Source: Gigaspora margarita (Eukaryota > Glomeromycota > Glomeromycetes > Diversisporales > Gigasporaceae). Taken from it: a DNA stretch of 64,000 nucleotides. The notes under the pieces were generated by a model that saw only the letters and a list, made by a program, of their open reading frames with translations, had not been told where the DNA came from and ran no database searches. Positions 33,259 through 45,204 of the stretch are shown here, piece by piece (the stretch's first letter is position 1; each line of letters starts with the position of its first letter). The stretch is from positions 307,762 through 371,761 of the forward strand of contig WTPW01000157.1 in NCBI GenBank assembly GCA_009809945.1. Direction: 5' to 3'. Made by a program: the position numbers and the translations under genes.

Positions 33259-35642
33259 TTATATAGTCTGACCTCTCTATAGTTACACTTTACATAGTCA
33301 TACTTATATATAAGTACCCAATATTTACAACAAACTTAAAGATAGTAAAAAACTTTATTATAGTACAAATAACTCATAATCAAGAGTGTGGCAACTTAGA
33401 AAAGTTGTTAAGTTATTACTTGCTATACAACAAGTCTAGAGAGGATCCTGAGCATCTCTTATATAGGTCATAACTAGGTTTTGGCCAATTTTGACCTAAT
33501 TAACTAAAAAATAACAAAACTATATTTTGTTAAATAATTTTTGATCTAGTAATCAGAATAAATAAACTTTTTTTGTTAAATATGCCTTACTAAGAGCTTC
33601 ATTTTAAAAATGTTTATTCAAATTGGATTACTAGATGGCAATATAATTGTTAAAAACTGATTTCTGCTTCTTAAAATTTAGGGTTTTTGTTGAAATATGT
33701 AATGTATAACTTTTGTACTAGATATCTGGAGTCCTGTCTAAAGTTCAATTTCTACTAGCAACAATTTGAAAAAATAGATATATATTCTTGTAACTGCTTT
33801 TTATTATTTGGTTAAGTATATTATCTGTCTTGGCTATGATCTTAATTAAAGACTTTTAGATATAGTTTTTTATGTTATATATTCTAATCTAAAGAATCAA
33901 GAAACAAATCCTATTTGGCAAGTTCTAAATAAGAAAATAGCAAAATTTTTGATTGTGCTACTAAAGCCAGAATATTAGAAACTATAACCAGAGAACCAAA
34001 TAACAAAATCCTTAAAAAAGAGGTCTATTAACTTGGTTGCCAGAGTTATACTTGAGAAAAAGGACCTATGCTATAAAAATAAAAACCAAGAAAAGATAAA
34101 CTATAATAGTATCTAATGCCAAGATGAATCAACTTATTTGAATAACTAGTTTGGAAGTTTGTGATGTATTAGAACAAGAACTAGAAGAAAGGTAAAGTTA
34201 AGCACTAGTGTTGGAGCAAAGTTTGCAAAAGTAGAAGGTAATAGTAGCAATTTCAGAGTATTTCTAACTGCAATAATTAATTATTGTCATGGTACAAGTT
34301 ACCAAAGTCTAAATAATACATGAGTAGAATATAAATTATATTAGCAGAAATTTATTACAAAAGTAAAATAGCTTTAAGTAGTAGGTATTTATTAACAAGA
34401 TAGTCTAATTTCTATAATTAGAAAAAATTAGATAAATAATAGAAGAAGTATAGATCAAAAAATTTAAATAAACAAAACCTGTAGTAGGATTGTAGATAAA
34501 GTAGCTAGTGTAGAACCTTTAGGTGAACCACTTAAGTTAGTACCAAAAGTGCATATATAGCTAGTTGTGCTCTCATTTATATAACAAATATTATAAATGA
34601 TTAATAAAACTATAGCTACTAAACAGAGTGTCTTAAAAAAAACTCTTAAATTACTATTGTCTTAATATTAAATTTTTGATTTTTTATAATAAATACCTAT
34701 TATCTCTTAATGCATTATGCAAACAAATTTGTTTGCAAAACTTATTTTTTGTACAATAACTAAAAAATAAATAGAAGAGGTTCTCTAAAACATATTTAAA
34801 TTAATTTAGTTAGATTTATACAATACTTTAGCAAAGTATTAATTTTAAAATTTGTTATATTAAAATTTTTACTAACCAAAGGTTATATTTTTGCCTATAT
34901 ACAGTTAGATCTCTCTATAATCACAAGTTGGTCACACCCTATTTTGGTGATTGTATAGAGGTGTGACTATAAATAAAATACTTTGTTATAGTTACATGCC
35001 CAAAGGTCAATAAGTAATATATTTGCGCATATTTGAAATACTATTAAAAAATTTAAAATATTTGATAGTGAATAACTTTTGATCTAGTGGCCCAATTTGG
35101 ATAAAAGACCAGAGTGTTTTCTAAAGTGTATAAAATTGTCAAATCTAGTTACAAAATGCTAAGATCATTAAGTATTTTTTGCCTAGATATTTAAATTTAA
35201 TCAATTCTTAAACTTGTGAAGTGATACAAATTCTTAACGATCACAGGAGTCTGATTAGATTTTGATGAACTTAGTCTTATTAGAATCATCTTATTGAGAC
35301 AAACATTATAGTAGTTGTTTTATTTAAATCGGACTGCTGCATCAAAAGTTATTTGCTATCAAACCTTTATGAATTTTTAATAGAATATTTTAAATAAACA
35401 TAAATATGAATATCAGCTAATCAGATTTTTTTAATCCATATTTGGTCAAAATTGGTGACTATAAAGAGGGTTTTATTAATAAAATTAATAAAAATAGCAA
35501 TTTTTTTTGTAATAGTGATTATAGGTGATTTGTGACAATAAGGAGGTTTTTTTACTATATTTAAATCTGTTGCACAATATTTGGTGCTTATATAGAGGTG
35601 TGACTATATAGGATGTGACTATAGAGAGGTCTGACTATATAA
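33259..35642. mobile_element. TIR element(s) with TAGTCTGACCTCTCTATAG-type ends
   Basis: The left end tatatagtctgacctctcta (33260) matches in inverted orientation the right end at 35618-35641, and the similarity continues inward over more than 60 bp. A further left-type end lies at 34903 (acagttagatctctctataa), so this may be two related elements, the inner one being 34902-35642. A TA duplication is plausible. The interior holds an old SINE copy and palindromic modules; no transposase is readable. Confidence 0.65.
33385..34610 (+). mobile_element. Old, strongly decayed copy of the tRNA-headed SINE
   Basis: Plus strand: the head gtgtggcaacttagaaaagt (33386) matches the SINE head. Body segments at 33970-34260 (ccagagaaccaaataacaaa, ttggttgccagagtt, actagtttggaagtttgtga) and the 3' part at about 34490-34580 (aaagtagctagtgtagaacc) follow the same order as copies 1-3. 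Many differences are G->A or C->T relative to them. Sequence at about 33440-33900 is absent from the other copies and contains the palindromic module, so a MITE inserted in it. Confidence 0.7.
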
Positions 35643-35659
35643 CATTTTATCAAAAATAT

Positions 35660-35980
35660 CAAAAATATTTAACAGAGAATAACTTTTGACTCACTGATCC
35701 ATTTTGATGCTTTAACTACCAAAATATTTATCTAAATGAGTTAATTCTAATAAGTCTAAATTGCTAAAATCCAATTACAGAATCCCAAGATTGATGATGA
35801 TCTATTTTTATTACAAATCTTTATCAATTTTAATTTTAGAATTCTGTAATCAAATTTTAACAATTTTGGATTTATTAGAATTGTCTTACTGAGATACTTA
35901 TTTTGGTAGTTAAATTATCCAAAACAGATTAGTAGATCAAAAGTTATTTAATATTAAAGATTTTTCATATATTAAAATAA
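35660..35980. repeat. Palindrome with the shared MITE module
   Basis: The arms are centred near 35810: aacttttgactcactgatcc ... tactgagatacttattttgg ... agattagtagatcaaaagtt. Its content is a degraded form of the module found in the 13.7-kb MITE. Element ends were not identified. Confidence 0.6.
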
Positions 35981-36240
35981 TTTCTAACCAATTATTTTTG
36001 AAAATATTAATTTTTATTTTTAGTAAAACTTAAAATAAAAGGTTTAATAATAATTTTGAGGATCAAATATATTTAAAAAAATTTTTAAATTTAAAACTTT
36101 AATTATTTTTTTTAAAAAATAGATTAATTTTAACTTTGTATAAATTCATAAAAATTTTAGTTATTTATTATAATTTATTATTTAAAAACAAAATATAAAT
36201 CTAAAAAAAATATTATATTACAAAATTAAATAAAATTTTT
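35981..36240. other. AT-rich spacer
   Basis: More than 80 percent A+T with no repeat, gene or site that I can identify. Confidence 0.5.
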
Positions 36241-36362
36241 GGGAATATAAATTTGTCGCACCTGCAACATGTTGCACTCTATGATCCTGGCCAATCAAAT
36301 CATATAATTTTGTAGACAAAAAATTTTATTTTTTAAAAATTAAAAATTTTATTTAATTAATA

Positions 36363-36870
36363 GGTAGATCGCGAGTCATCTGGACAAACGATCTTAGTGT
36401 AACATGACGCAGATCTTATATGTTTATCATATAGAGTGTAAATGCTGAGTGCCTCTAAGGAAAAATATTTTTTGTACTAAGTTAACAGCCAAGGGCCACT
36501 AATTGAAAGTTGTAGAGCTCACTGAGATGAATCTAAAGGTGGTGAGATCGTCCAAATTGGCCCAGTGGTTGCTGAGTTATCTTTAAAAAATGATTGGCCG
36601 ACTATATAAAATTACTATGTAAACAATAGTTTGTTTATATAGTAATTTTATATAGTCAGCCAATCGTTTTTTAAAGATAACTCAGCAACTACCAGGCCAA
36701 TTTGGACGATCTCCAACTTTCAGTTAGTGGCCCTTGGCTGTTAACTTAGTACGAAAAAAAATTTATTTGACAATTGTCAAAAAATCTTGGCATTTCCTGC
36801 TTATGTAATTTACATAGTAATCTGTGTTACATTACACTATGATCATGCACCTGATGACTGGCGGATCATC
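36363..36870. mobile_element. Palindromic MITE nested in the MULE-type MITE
   Basis: The outer ends pair as tagatcgcgagtcatctgg / ccagatgactcgcgatcta-like with mismatches. The inner arms carry gtccaaattggcccagtgg and gattggccgactatataaa around a hairpin centre aacaatagtttgttt near 36620. The arms are related to the TTAA composite family, but the ends differ. The target duplication is not resolved. Confidence 0.65.
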
Positions 36871-37001
36871 AATTAAGTATAAATATATATCATATAATAT
36901 AAAATTTCATTCTGGGCAACTTTTTCTAAGATAAAAAGATAGATTGTCTTAGTAAAACAAATATTTTATAAGAAAACCCAAAATTTCCAATATTAGTATA
37001 T

Positions 37002-37244
37002 GGGGACATCAATAGAAAAGGAACAAATTATTTTTAGTAACTTTTTTTAAAATTTTAAATTAAAATATATTGACAACTACCAAATTAAATTTAATAAATT
37101 TTTTTGTTTTAATTCTGTAACTATAAAAATTAAAATAAAAAAATTTTGATTAAATTTGGTTAAGTAGTTGTTAAGTTATTTTAACTTAAAGCTAAAAAAA
37201 CTTTCACTTAAAAAAGATTTGTCCCTTTCTATTGATGTTCTCCC
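37002..37244. mobile_element. Small MITE nested in the MULE-type MITE (243 bp)
   Basis: The terminal inverted repeats GGGGACATCAATAGAAAAGG / ...CCTTTCTATTGATGTTCTCCC-like are clear, and the sequence is missing from the sister MULE-type copy. No coding sequence; target duplication not determined. Confidence 0.75.
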
Positions 37245-37789
37245 ATTTATAAAACTTTTTTACTAATTTAATCTATATTTATTATTTAAAGTATTATATA
37301 TAAAATTTATGCTAAACAACTTTTCTATAATATAAAATTAGATTTTTTTAGTAAAAAAAAGTTTTATATTGGAAATTTTTGGTTTTTTTTAATAAACATT
37401 TTTTATTAAGACAATATCTTTAAATCTTAGAAAAGTTGTTTAGATTTAAATTTTACACTATATAGTTTGTTAATGCTTATTTATTTTTATATTTTACTAA
37501 ATAAAAGTTTTAAATTTTTTAAAAAAATTTTTTTGCATAATCATACAATTTGATTGGTTAGAATCATGGAGTGCAACATGTTGCAGATAAGACAAATTTA
37601 TATTTCCAAAATTTTATAAAAAATTGTTTAAAAATATTATATAACTTTTTGCAAACAAATTTGCTTGCACCTATCCTATATATTTTTAAAATTCAGCAAC
37701 CTTGCCTTCTGTGTCTATAGACTTTATTATACAAAAAAATAAAACTATATTTTTATATATATTTGTATTTTATTCTAACAGAAAGCTCA

Positions 37790-39780
37790 CCCAACTTTAT
37801 GTCCAAGTGCGACTCGCCTAGTGATTATTCACCTTAATTAGGACCCTTAACTTACTGGGGGTATGTTTCCTCCTGTCATTGGCTAGCAATCGCTTGCCAT
37901 ATCAGTTTTGCTATTTGAGTTCAGATAGACGACCACATTGGTTTATAACCCTCCATGATCAGATTGTCTATATTCGAGTCCGCTAGTCTTCTTGCTCCAT
38001 TGTACCATATTTTTTTCTAAGTAGACTCTGTTCTGCCACTTGTTGGTTTTTGTTGTTTGGAGCAGAGTTTTTTTTTCTTTCTACCAACTTTCTTTCCCCT
38101 CCTTCTCAGGACTTTTTTCTTCTTTGAAGTGTCTATTCCCTCTTCTTTTTCCCAGTTATTCTGGATTTCACATCTGAAGCTCCAAATGTGCTATCAAAAA
38201 CTTATACTGAACTTTTCGATAACTGCATCCAAAACTTTTCAACAAAGCTTTGTCCTTAATCTTGCTTCTTAGATTTTCTTTCCATTTTCAGAAGATTAGG
38301 CCTTGCATTAGAAGAATTCTGTTGGTTTTCTTTTCTTCTTCAGTTTTGCCAAAAACTCTTCTTATCCATTCCTCTAATGCTACATTTGCTGAGGTACCTG
38401 AGTCTTCTTTAAGTAGCCTTTCGATTTTTTTACTTGTTTCTTTATCTATTAAGTTCCATATCCCCTAGTAATGCTCACATCTTGCGAGGTGTTCTAGTGT
38501 TTCATGCTCCCACTAACAGGTCGCACATATGAGGTGTTATCTATTAAAACAGCCCTTTTTTACATATATTTTATTTTGAGATAATTGAATTTAATCATTT
38601 GTTTTGATTTTCGGACTGATCCGGGATTAATTAAATTTCACGATTTTGATTGGTTAAATGTAGCATGTGACTATCAGATAATCTCGTGATGTGTTGGCCC
38701 TACGTGGCCTCATGTAACTTTTCTTTTACAATTATCTTGATTTTTTATTATGCAAATCGACTTTCATTTATAATTGAAAAATATTGATAATGTCAAAATT
38801 TATATAAAACTAATGAAAACTCATTTTTCAAAAAATTGCAAAAAAGGGCTGTTTTAATAGATAACACCCCATATGTCCATTTTGTATAGGTCTGGCCTCT
38901 TTGTTTTAAGTTCTGCTATTGTCAGTAAAAGACCATTGAGGCACTTTGTTCTAAATATCCATTTCCTGTGTTTTTTCCTGTCTGTACAATGTCTACCCTT
39001 ATACCTTCCTATAAATCTCCATGTTTCCTTCCAGTCTATATTACCCTCCTCTTTGTTAAGATTTTTCCTTTCAAATCTTTCTAAACCTAACTATACTGCA
39101 TTTTGTATTGCTAGAGCTACCTGGTTCATAAATTTTCTAATTGGACTATCAATTATGAAATTCTTCTAATAAGGGACTACTTGCTATATCTTTGTCCAGG
39201 GCTATCTGACAGCTAGAAGACTAGAGCTTCTGGCTTCTTTCTTCGCAAGTTTATCAGCTTCTTCATTTTTTTGCAATTCCACTATGCCCTTTGACTTTGC
39301 AAAATTCTACTATTAATTCATTCAGCATCAATACTTGATTAATTTGCCATAACAAACTTGCATTTTGCATTTTTAGGCAGCTTTGTAGCTTCTTTGTTTT
39401 CTCTGTTTTATTAATTGCTTGTATGGCTGCGAGGCTATCTGTATGTATTTGTATATGTGCACCTTTGGAAGTTACCAAAAGTAGGGTCCAGATTGCCCTA
39501 ACTCTGCTCGAGTTAATAAAGACCATTCTTTCAAACTGTAGCAAAAGGTCACTCTGTTATGTTCTGTTTGAATAACTTCACCATTTAAGCTAGCCACTCT
39601 ACACCCATCCAGGTTTCTTCTTTTTCATCTGATTTCGATAGAGAACCATCTGTGAAGGCTATGATCTTCTTCTATGAACTGATTTTTTTCCCAATAGCAC
39701 CTAACTCTTTTATTACTTCTTGTCCAATAATATTAGCTAGTAGTGTACCTTCAATCAGTGTGCTATTGATCTATAGAAAT
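37790..39780 (-). pseudogene. LINE-B RNase H and C-terminal zinc-type tail
   Basis: The minus strand reads AFTDGS (39642-39653, first RNase H Asp), then, after shifts, RAIWTLLLVTSKGAHIQIHT DSLAAIQAI and VEFCKVKGHSGIAKK (39544-39263; DS and KVKGHSG carry catalytic Asp and His). It continues to FRTKCLNGLLL, is interrupted by a 340-bp MITE, and resumes with WEHETLEHLARCEHY (a C/H cluster typical of LINE C termini), ALEEWIRRVFGKTEEEKK and a basic tail near 38050. The remaining bases to 37690 are 3' UTR with an A/T-rich end. Several stops and shifts make it inactive. Confidence 0.85.
38531..38870. mobile_element. MITE, 340 bp, in LINE-B tail
   Basis: The inverted ends are GAGGTGTTATCTATTAAAAC / ...GTTTTAATAGATAACACCCC; the arms match for about 30 bp. 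Flanks share ATAT, giving a 3-4-bp duplication that cannot be fixed exactly. It separates two parts of the LINE-B C-terminal coding region. Confidence 0.8.
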
Positions 39781-40055
39781 TGTTATAAAACACAAAATTG
39801 AGTCTTCATACTCTTTCAATAAATAAACCATTTATTTACTACACAAATTAAACAATTACTAGTATCCTCATATACTTTTGATTGTAGCCTCTTTCGTAAT
39901 TGCAAATTGCCAAAAATCTTCTTTGTTAAGTTTTATAAAAAAAACGCCTTTCGACTTAGATATATCACAGTAACAAGTGAGGTTACACAAAGTGTTCACT
40001 ATCTAAGGTCACTCTAGTTACCTACTATCTTTAAAGAAGTGAATATAGGATAACA
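39781..40055 (+). repeat. Left LTR (275 bp)
   Basis: Starts tgttataaaacacaaaattg and ends gaatataggataaca; differs from the right LTR at only a handful of positions (for example tcttcatact against tctttatact). It is followed by a possible primer site TGGTGGTGACTGTGAG at about 40058-40074. Confidence 0.88.
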
Positions 40056-40661
40056 AGTTGGTGGTGACTGTGAGATACTTTCCCCACCCTTGCATTGTAT
40101 TTTGAGAACCTGAAAATTGGATTTTTGACTTTGTGGAATGTTTGCCACTAGGAAAAGTCAATTGATTTTGCTCCATTTGAGCTGAAATTTTAACTATATC
40201 TCTTTGGAAGAGTCCTCATACTTTCTACTAAGCTTATCTTAGGGCGAAAATGCTACTCCGAACCAGAAACCCTCATAACGGCATTTCTCTCTCTAAAGAT
40301 TTGAAAAGAAAGAAATAATTGCAATGAAGTAAAGTTGATCAATTTAGATCTGTTTGTTCTGAAATTTTGAGGATATACCTTTTGAAGATTTTGCATCTTT
40401 TCTACTAAGCTTATCATAAGATGAAAATTCTACTGAAAATCATAAATTGAAGTAACAATATTTTTTCTCTTGAAAGATCAGCAAAAAAAGTTTCTCTACG
40501 ATTACATTACACAGAACGAAATCAATCATTGCGAGACAACCTGTGGATAAAATATTGTGATTTATGAACTACTAGGATTAGAAAACCTCAGGAACATTCT
40601 TCTATTAAGTGACAATGCATATTGACTTAAAGAAATTTTGAAATATTAATAGATATTAAAA

Positions 40662-42031
40662 ATGATTGACTGGAAATCACCAAAAGTGACGGAAAATTAA
40701 TGGAAGTATGAAGAAGCATACTATATAAATCAAATCACAAATCAAAGACTAACTCAGAGACACAACAAGAGAAAAGAGACCCTTGATAAAAGTCTAAAAG
40801 TAAAAGAACTAGAAAATGAATGTGCAAGATTATATGCAACACTTACTGATGAACAAGCTTTGGAAGTCCAAGAAATTGTTGATGAAACCTTTGGAAATCA
40901 AACTTTTGATAACAGACAAATTCCTAAAATGTTAAAAATTTTCAGAAGATATTAATTGAAGTCAAAACAAATTGTAAACCAAATGATGAAAAAGAAGATA
41001 TTGTATACTTACCTTCTTACATTCAGTTAACTACAGCCCCAGAAAAGAAAATCTCTTCTTCAATAACACCAACTATAGAAGCTTGCCAACCAGAATCACA
41101 CAATGAAGCTTTAGATGAAATTTTTGATACTTACTATATTACAGAAGATCCAAAAGAAAAAGATAAAATTGATCTTGAAGCTATAATTGATGATTATTTA
41201 AACATTTTAGACACTTGGATATCAGAATCAAAAAATGTTAAAGCTGTTCCTAAAGAAGATAATCTTGGAACACCTGAACAGCATTTAGAGAATATAGATG
41301 ATAGTTTGGATAAACAAATCAAACCCAAAGAATTCTGTGATTAAAATAGAAAAACTCTTGATGAAACTATTGAAACTCGGAATAGAAAAGTTAATGAGTT
41401 TAAGAGAACAATTAAAGATGATCAAAAGAAAATAAAGAACCCATACCAAATTGAATTTAAAGAACCTCAATCTGTTGATATAGATCATGCCCTTGATAGT
41501 TATTACCAAGATGAAATTAGCTCTAAGGAAAAAGAACATGAAATACTTACTGTATAGTGCTCCATAAAGTACCCTGGGTATTAACCAGAAAACTCGTGTT
41601 AACCACAAATAGTACCCCCTGGGTACTGTGTATGGATAGGAGTACTATGTATAGGGAGTACTATGTTCAGTAGGGGGTACAGTGTTCAGTAGGGGGTGAA
41701 TACATATTAGTTTTTTTGGGAATAGTACTCGGCATAAATAAATTTTTAAGGCTATGTGAACAATATAGTACCTGGGTATATATCAATCTTCAAGGCTGTT
41801 AGACTAATACAGTACCCAGGTACTAATTTATGAGGGTACTATTTAATGGGGGTACTTTATGGTGTGCTATACAGTACATATCAACAAAAATCTAATGAAG
41901 TAGATGATGATAAAATATCTAAATGGTATTCTATTCAATATCCTGCTAGTAACTTCTCTAAAAAATTATTAGAATATTTTCAAGAAATATCTAATGTCTA
42001 TATACTATATACACTATTCAATCTGCTCTGA
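40662..42031 (+). pseudogene. Gag-like ORF of the LTR element, split by a TA MITE
   Basis: The ATG at 40662 begins MIDWKSPKVTEN; the block continues (LKVKELENECARLYATLTDE, VDETFGNQTFDN), shifts frame near 40950, and runs as an acidic, charged protein (DEIFDTYYITEDPKEKDKID ... NPYQIEFKEPQSVDIDHALD) to 41549. After a 325-bp MITE it continues YQQKSNEVDDDKISKWYS to the stop near 42031. It has no zinc knuckle and no known domain. The acidic, coiled-coil-like nature and position behind the LTR suggest a gag-type or accessory protein. In-frame stops at about 40697 and 41342. Confidence 0.65.
41550..41874. mobile_element. Tc1/mariner-type MITE, 325 bp, TA target
   Basis: The inverted ends CTGTATAGTGCTCCATAAAG / ...CTTTATGGTGTGCTATACAG are flanked by TA (41548-41549, 41875-41876). 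Taking the element out with one TA brings the two halves of the gag-like ORF into the same frame, which confirms the boundaries. The interior is rich in gtaccc/gggtac words and has no coding sequence. Confidence 0.88.
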
Positions 42032-44460
42032 TACTTGAGAAAAACCAAACATTTGATTCTGGAGGATTCTATAAACAAAATTGAAAAATCTCGATATCTT
42101 CTCACCTACAAGTCCGATTTTGATGAAATAATTATTACTCAGTATATCTCAGTATGCTGAACCAGAATCTTAAAGAATTAATACATAGTTGCTTAGTACA
42201 AAAACATTTTCTTATATATCTTGATGAAAACCTTTAATATATATACATAATCTTTAAAAATGATTTCTTTATTAATTTAGTATATTTATCCAAACCCAAC
42301 CCAAATTCTAATTATATACTACCTACTTCCTAACTCTATTCTAAATTAAAAATATTTCTAAAAATGTACAAGACCTGACTTTACCAAAATTTCAAATCTA
42401 CCAAAATCTCTGAAGTCCAAATGCCAACATTCCAAAATCGCTAAAATCCCAATTACATTACCCTTGGTTCCAAAAATCTCAACTCTATCCAAAGTTTCGA
42501 GATCACGGCTTTATCATATTCTTCACCAAACTGAATTCATGCTGTTAAAAAAAAAAGAGTATAAATGAAAAGACACATCCCCAAACAAAAATGATAGAAT
42601 ACTATTATTATTATCACGAATGGAACAATGAACTAGAACAAGAATCCATTCTGCTTAGCAACCCTACAACTCTTTTTCCCAAGGTTAATCATTTCCAAGT
42701 CCAACTCGACAATTACCTCTTCCAACGTTTTACCTGAATTTAATTCACTAACGCTCTCGACAAGAACAAAAATGAAAGTCAAGTCCCAAAGTCGAAACAT
42801 AAAGACCCATGATTAGTACTATAAACAAATAGAAACAAGAAAACAAAAAAAACATATTTATATATATTTCTAAAAAAACTGGCTATTGAAATTGTCGACA
42901 ATATACAACCAATCAACAAATTCTTGAAATAATCTTTGGAAAGATATAACAAATAAGGTTATATTACCAAATCGACAAGTAGCATCAACAATCCTTCTAT
43001 CTCATGTAATTTTAACACCAAAATTACCAAGCAGAAATACAAAGCCATTTTCAGCAATTATCAATGAAGTACATTTAGCCGAAATTGCTTCTGAATTGAT
43101 AGAAAAGTCTTAAATCTGAAAATAAGACCTAGGATTAGTTAAAACATTACTCCAAATGAAAAAAAACAAACAATGATTAGTACTTATCTTATTGAAAGTC
43201 TGATCCCGAAACCCACAAAGCACCAAAAGTGATCACCTGATTATCTTATTCGAATCAACCATTTTTTTTCGATTTACAAACCTAGGGTAGAATTACACTA
43301 TACCTGATCCAACAACTATCAAGAATCGATGGAAAGAAATAACGACCTATATCGAAATGGGCCATACTTACAAGACTACGACAAGTAAAAACAACAGAAA
43401 TAATACTTACAAGACATAGTAACCTGCTGCTACAGCACCACCAGTTCAAGCCCCAATGAAAATAACCAGACTGTACTGACAAAATTCTTACCGATATTTT
43501 TAAAAAAATCGAATCTCAATTAAAGATACTTGTGATATTATTGTAATAGTATTCATTCAAAAAAAAATATATTTACCTCAAAGATTATTAAGCATATATT
43601 ATCAATCTAGGTTTACCGAAACCACGATGGAAAAGAACGAAAAGATCATATTCATGGAATTTTACCTTATAACGAGCCCTTTCAAAAACTACCATATACC
43701 CAAGCTTCAGATATTTATTTATTTAGAATAATTATGAAAGCCCTGACCAAATGAAGCAAGACCCAATACTAGAAAATGACTCTAGTACATAATTACCCAA
43801 GCGGCAAATTCCAATGTACAAGAAATAAAGTCTAGTGCCAAGTCTCAAACCTACAAGACTTACCAAACTACCTCTAATACTTGGACCTGTGAAACAGAGA
43901 AAATAAAAATGACCACTTTGTACCGACAAAGACTTAGCACACAAATGGCAAAATCTACTCACACCTATGAGAATGCTGAAAAATGACGAAACAACCCAAT
44001 CTAGAAAAATGAAGAACTACTAGGATAAAAAACCTTGTAGCAGTATAAACTAGACCTCTCTAAAATGACAAATACAAAAAAAGATAGTACTTACCTCCAT
44101 AAAACAACACCGATGACAAAATCGCAATATTCGACAATGCGAAAGAAAACATCAACTCTGAAGAATGTTGACATAAAACAAATATCCGACGAAGACTTCA
44201 ACACTAACTACGATGACGAAGTCTATAAGTACACCTAGAATGACAACTCCAAGAACTAACAACAACCCCAAGTTCTAAGTTCGGCCCCTATATAAAAAAA
44301 AATTAAAGTTAACATGTGTTAACCGGAATAACTTTTTTTTATTATTACATATGATTTTTTAGTATAACATAATGACTATTACTGTGATTCTTATTTATGA
44401 TCATTATATAGAACATTTTTATTCTTTTATCTTTATTTTTTTATTTTTTTATTTTTATTT
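42032..44460. other. Internal DNA of the LTR element, no recognisable domain
   Basis: Less AT-rich than its surroundings, with recurring words (for example cttacaagac, gtaccgacaaa / gtactgacaaa near 43470 and 43920) hinting at degenerate tandem units ~450 bp apart. Minus-strand ORFs at 43282-43482 and 43732-43962 share SVQSG-F only because of that repeat. No polymerase, protease or integrase motif is visible on either strand. Confidence 0.5.
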
Positions 44461-44474
44461 TACTAGCTTTAAAA

Positions 44475-44726
44475 ATGACAACTTTGGTGGAATTAGCATT
44501 GTGAGAACTAGAAGAAACAGAGCTAGCCAATGTTAATATTGAACCTCCCCCTTATAATCAAAGGGATAATACCAAAAAGAAAGTTCAAAAAACTTATCAG
44601 GCACTAATGAATATGGCTAGACTCAGAAATAATGAAGTAAATCATATCAGAACTCTAGTCTATACCTACTATTTGGAAGAATTGTTGTAAACTAAGCTAA
44701 AACCCCAGCTCAACAAACAGTTTTAA
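44475..44726 (+). pseudogene. Short ORF upstream of the right LTR, unknown function
   Basis: ATG at 44475 (MTTLVELAL), a TGA, then ELEETELANVNIEPPPYNQR, KKKVQKTYQALMNMARLR and TLVYTYYLEELL, with a TAA before TKLKPQLNKQF. The two stops are single C->T steps from Arg and Gln codons. The protein would be small, charged and helical. It is not recognised; it could be an accessory ORF of the LTR element or a captured gene piece. Confidence 0.45.
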
Positions 44727-44929
44727 CCAATCTCCTAACTAGACATTATAAAGTAGCATCTACATGTACCTATAAAATATCCTCACCATATAGCATAGAA
44801 GCCATTTATAGAACCAAGCTCTTGGTTCTATCCAACATTATAAGGCTATGTTCCTCAGATCTTATTTTCCTTTATTAAATTCTCATAGAATTCAAAAATA
44901 AGTCCAGAAGAATATTGACCTATACAAAT

Positions 44930-45204
44930 TGTTATAAAACACAAAATTGAGTCTTTATACTCTTTCAATAAATAAAACATTTATTTACTACACAAATTAA
45001 ACAATTACTATTATCCTTATATACTTTTAATTTTAGCCTCTTTCGTAATTGCAAATTGCCAAAAATCTTCTTTGTTAAGTTTTATAAAAAAAATGCCTTT
45101 CGACTTAGATATATCACAGTAACAAGTGAAGTTACACAAAGTGTTCACTGTCTAAGGTCACTCTAGTTACCTACTATCTTTAAAGAATTGAATATAGGAT
45201 AACA
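44930..45204 (+). repeat. Right LTR (275 bp)
   Basis: Direct repeat of 39781-40055 with the same TGTTAT...ATAACA ends and the same length. The few differences indicate a fairly recent insertion relative to the strongly decayed LINE-B host copy. Confidence 0.88.

Larger units (their letters stand above)
36241..37607. mobile_element. MULE-type MITE copy 2, carrying two nested elements
   Basis: The same ends as the 20438-21072 copy (GGGAATATAAATTTGTC... / ...GACAAATTTATATTTCC), flanked by AAAATTTTT and AAAATTTTA (8 of 9 identical). Alignment to the shorter copy shows two extra inserts at 36363-36870 and 37002-37244. Confidence 0.8.
39781..45204 (+). mobile_element. LTR retrotransposon with gag-like ORF only, inserted in LINE-B
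   Basis: Two 275-bp direct repeats with TGTTAT...ATAACA ends (39781-40055, 44930-45204) bound 4.9 kb of internal DNA. The internal DNA contains one gag-like broken ORF and a short ORF near the 3' LTR but no readable RT, integrase or protease. It splits the LINE-B ORF2 between the C-terminal linker and RNase H. No 5-bp duplication is visible at the edges (gaaat against gtgca). It is best described as a non-autonomous (LARD-like) element; this class call is inference. Confidence 0.8.

Noticed and set aside
41285-41608. 107-aa minus-strand ORF
   Set aside because: Antisense of the gag-like ORF and crosses the MITE boundary, so it cannot be an original gene.
43282-43962. Minus-strand ORFs sharing an SVQSG word, as a protein family
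   Set aside because: The similarity reflects a degenerate DNA repeat inside the LTR element; no domain and no start context.
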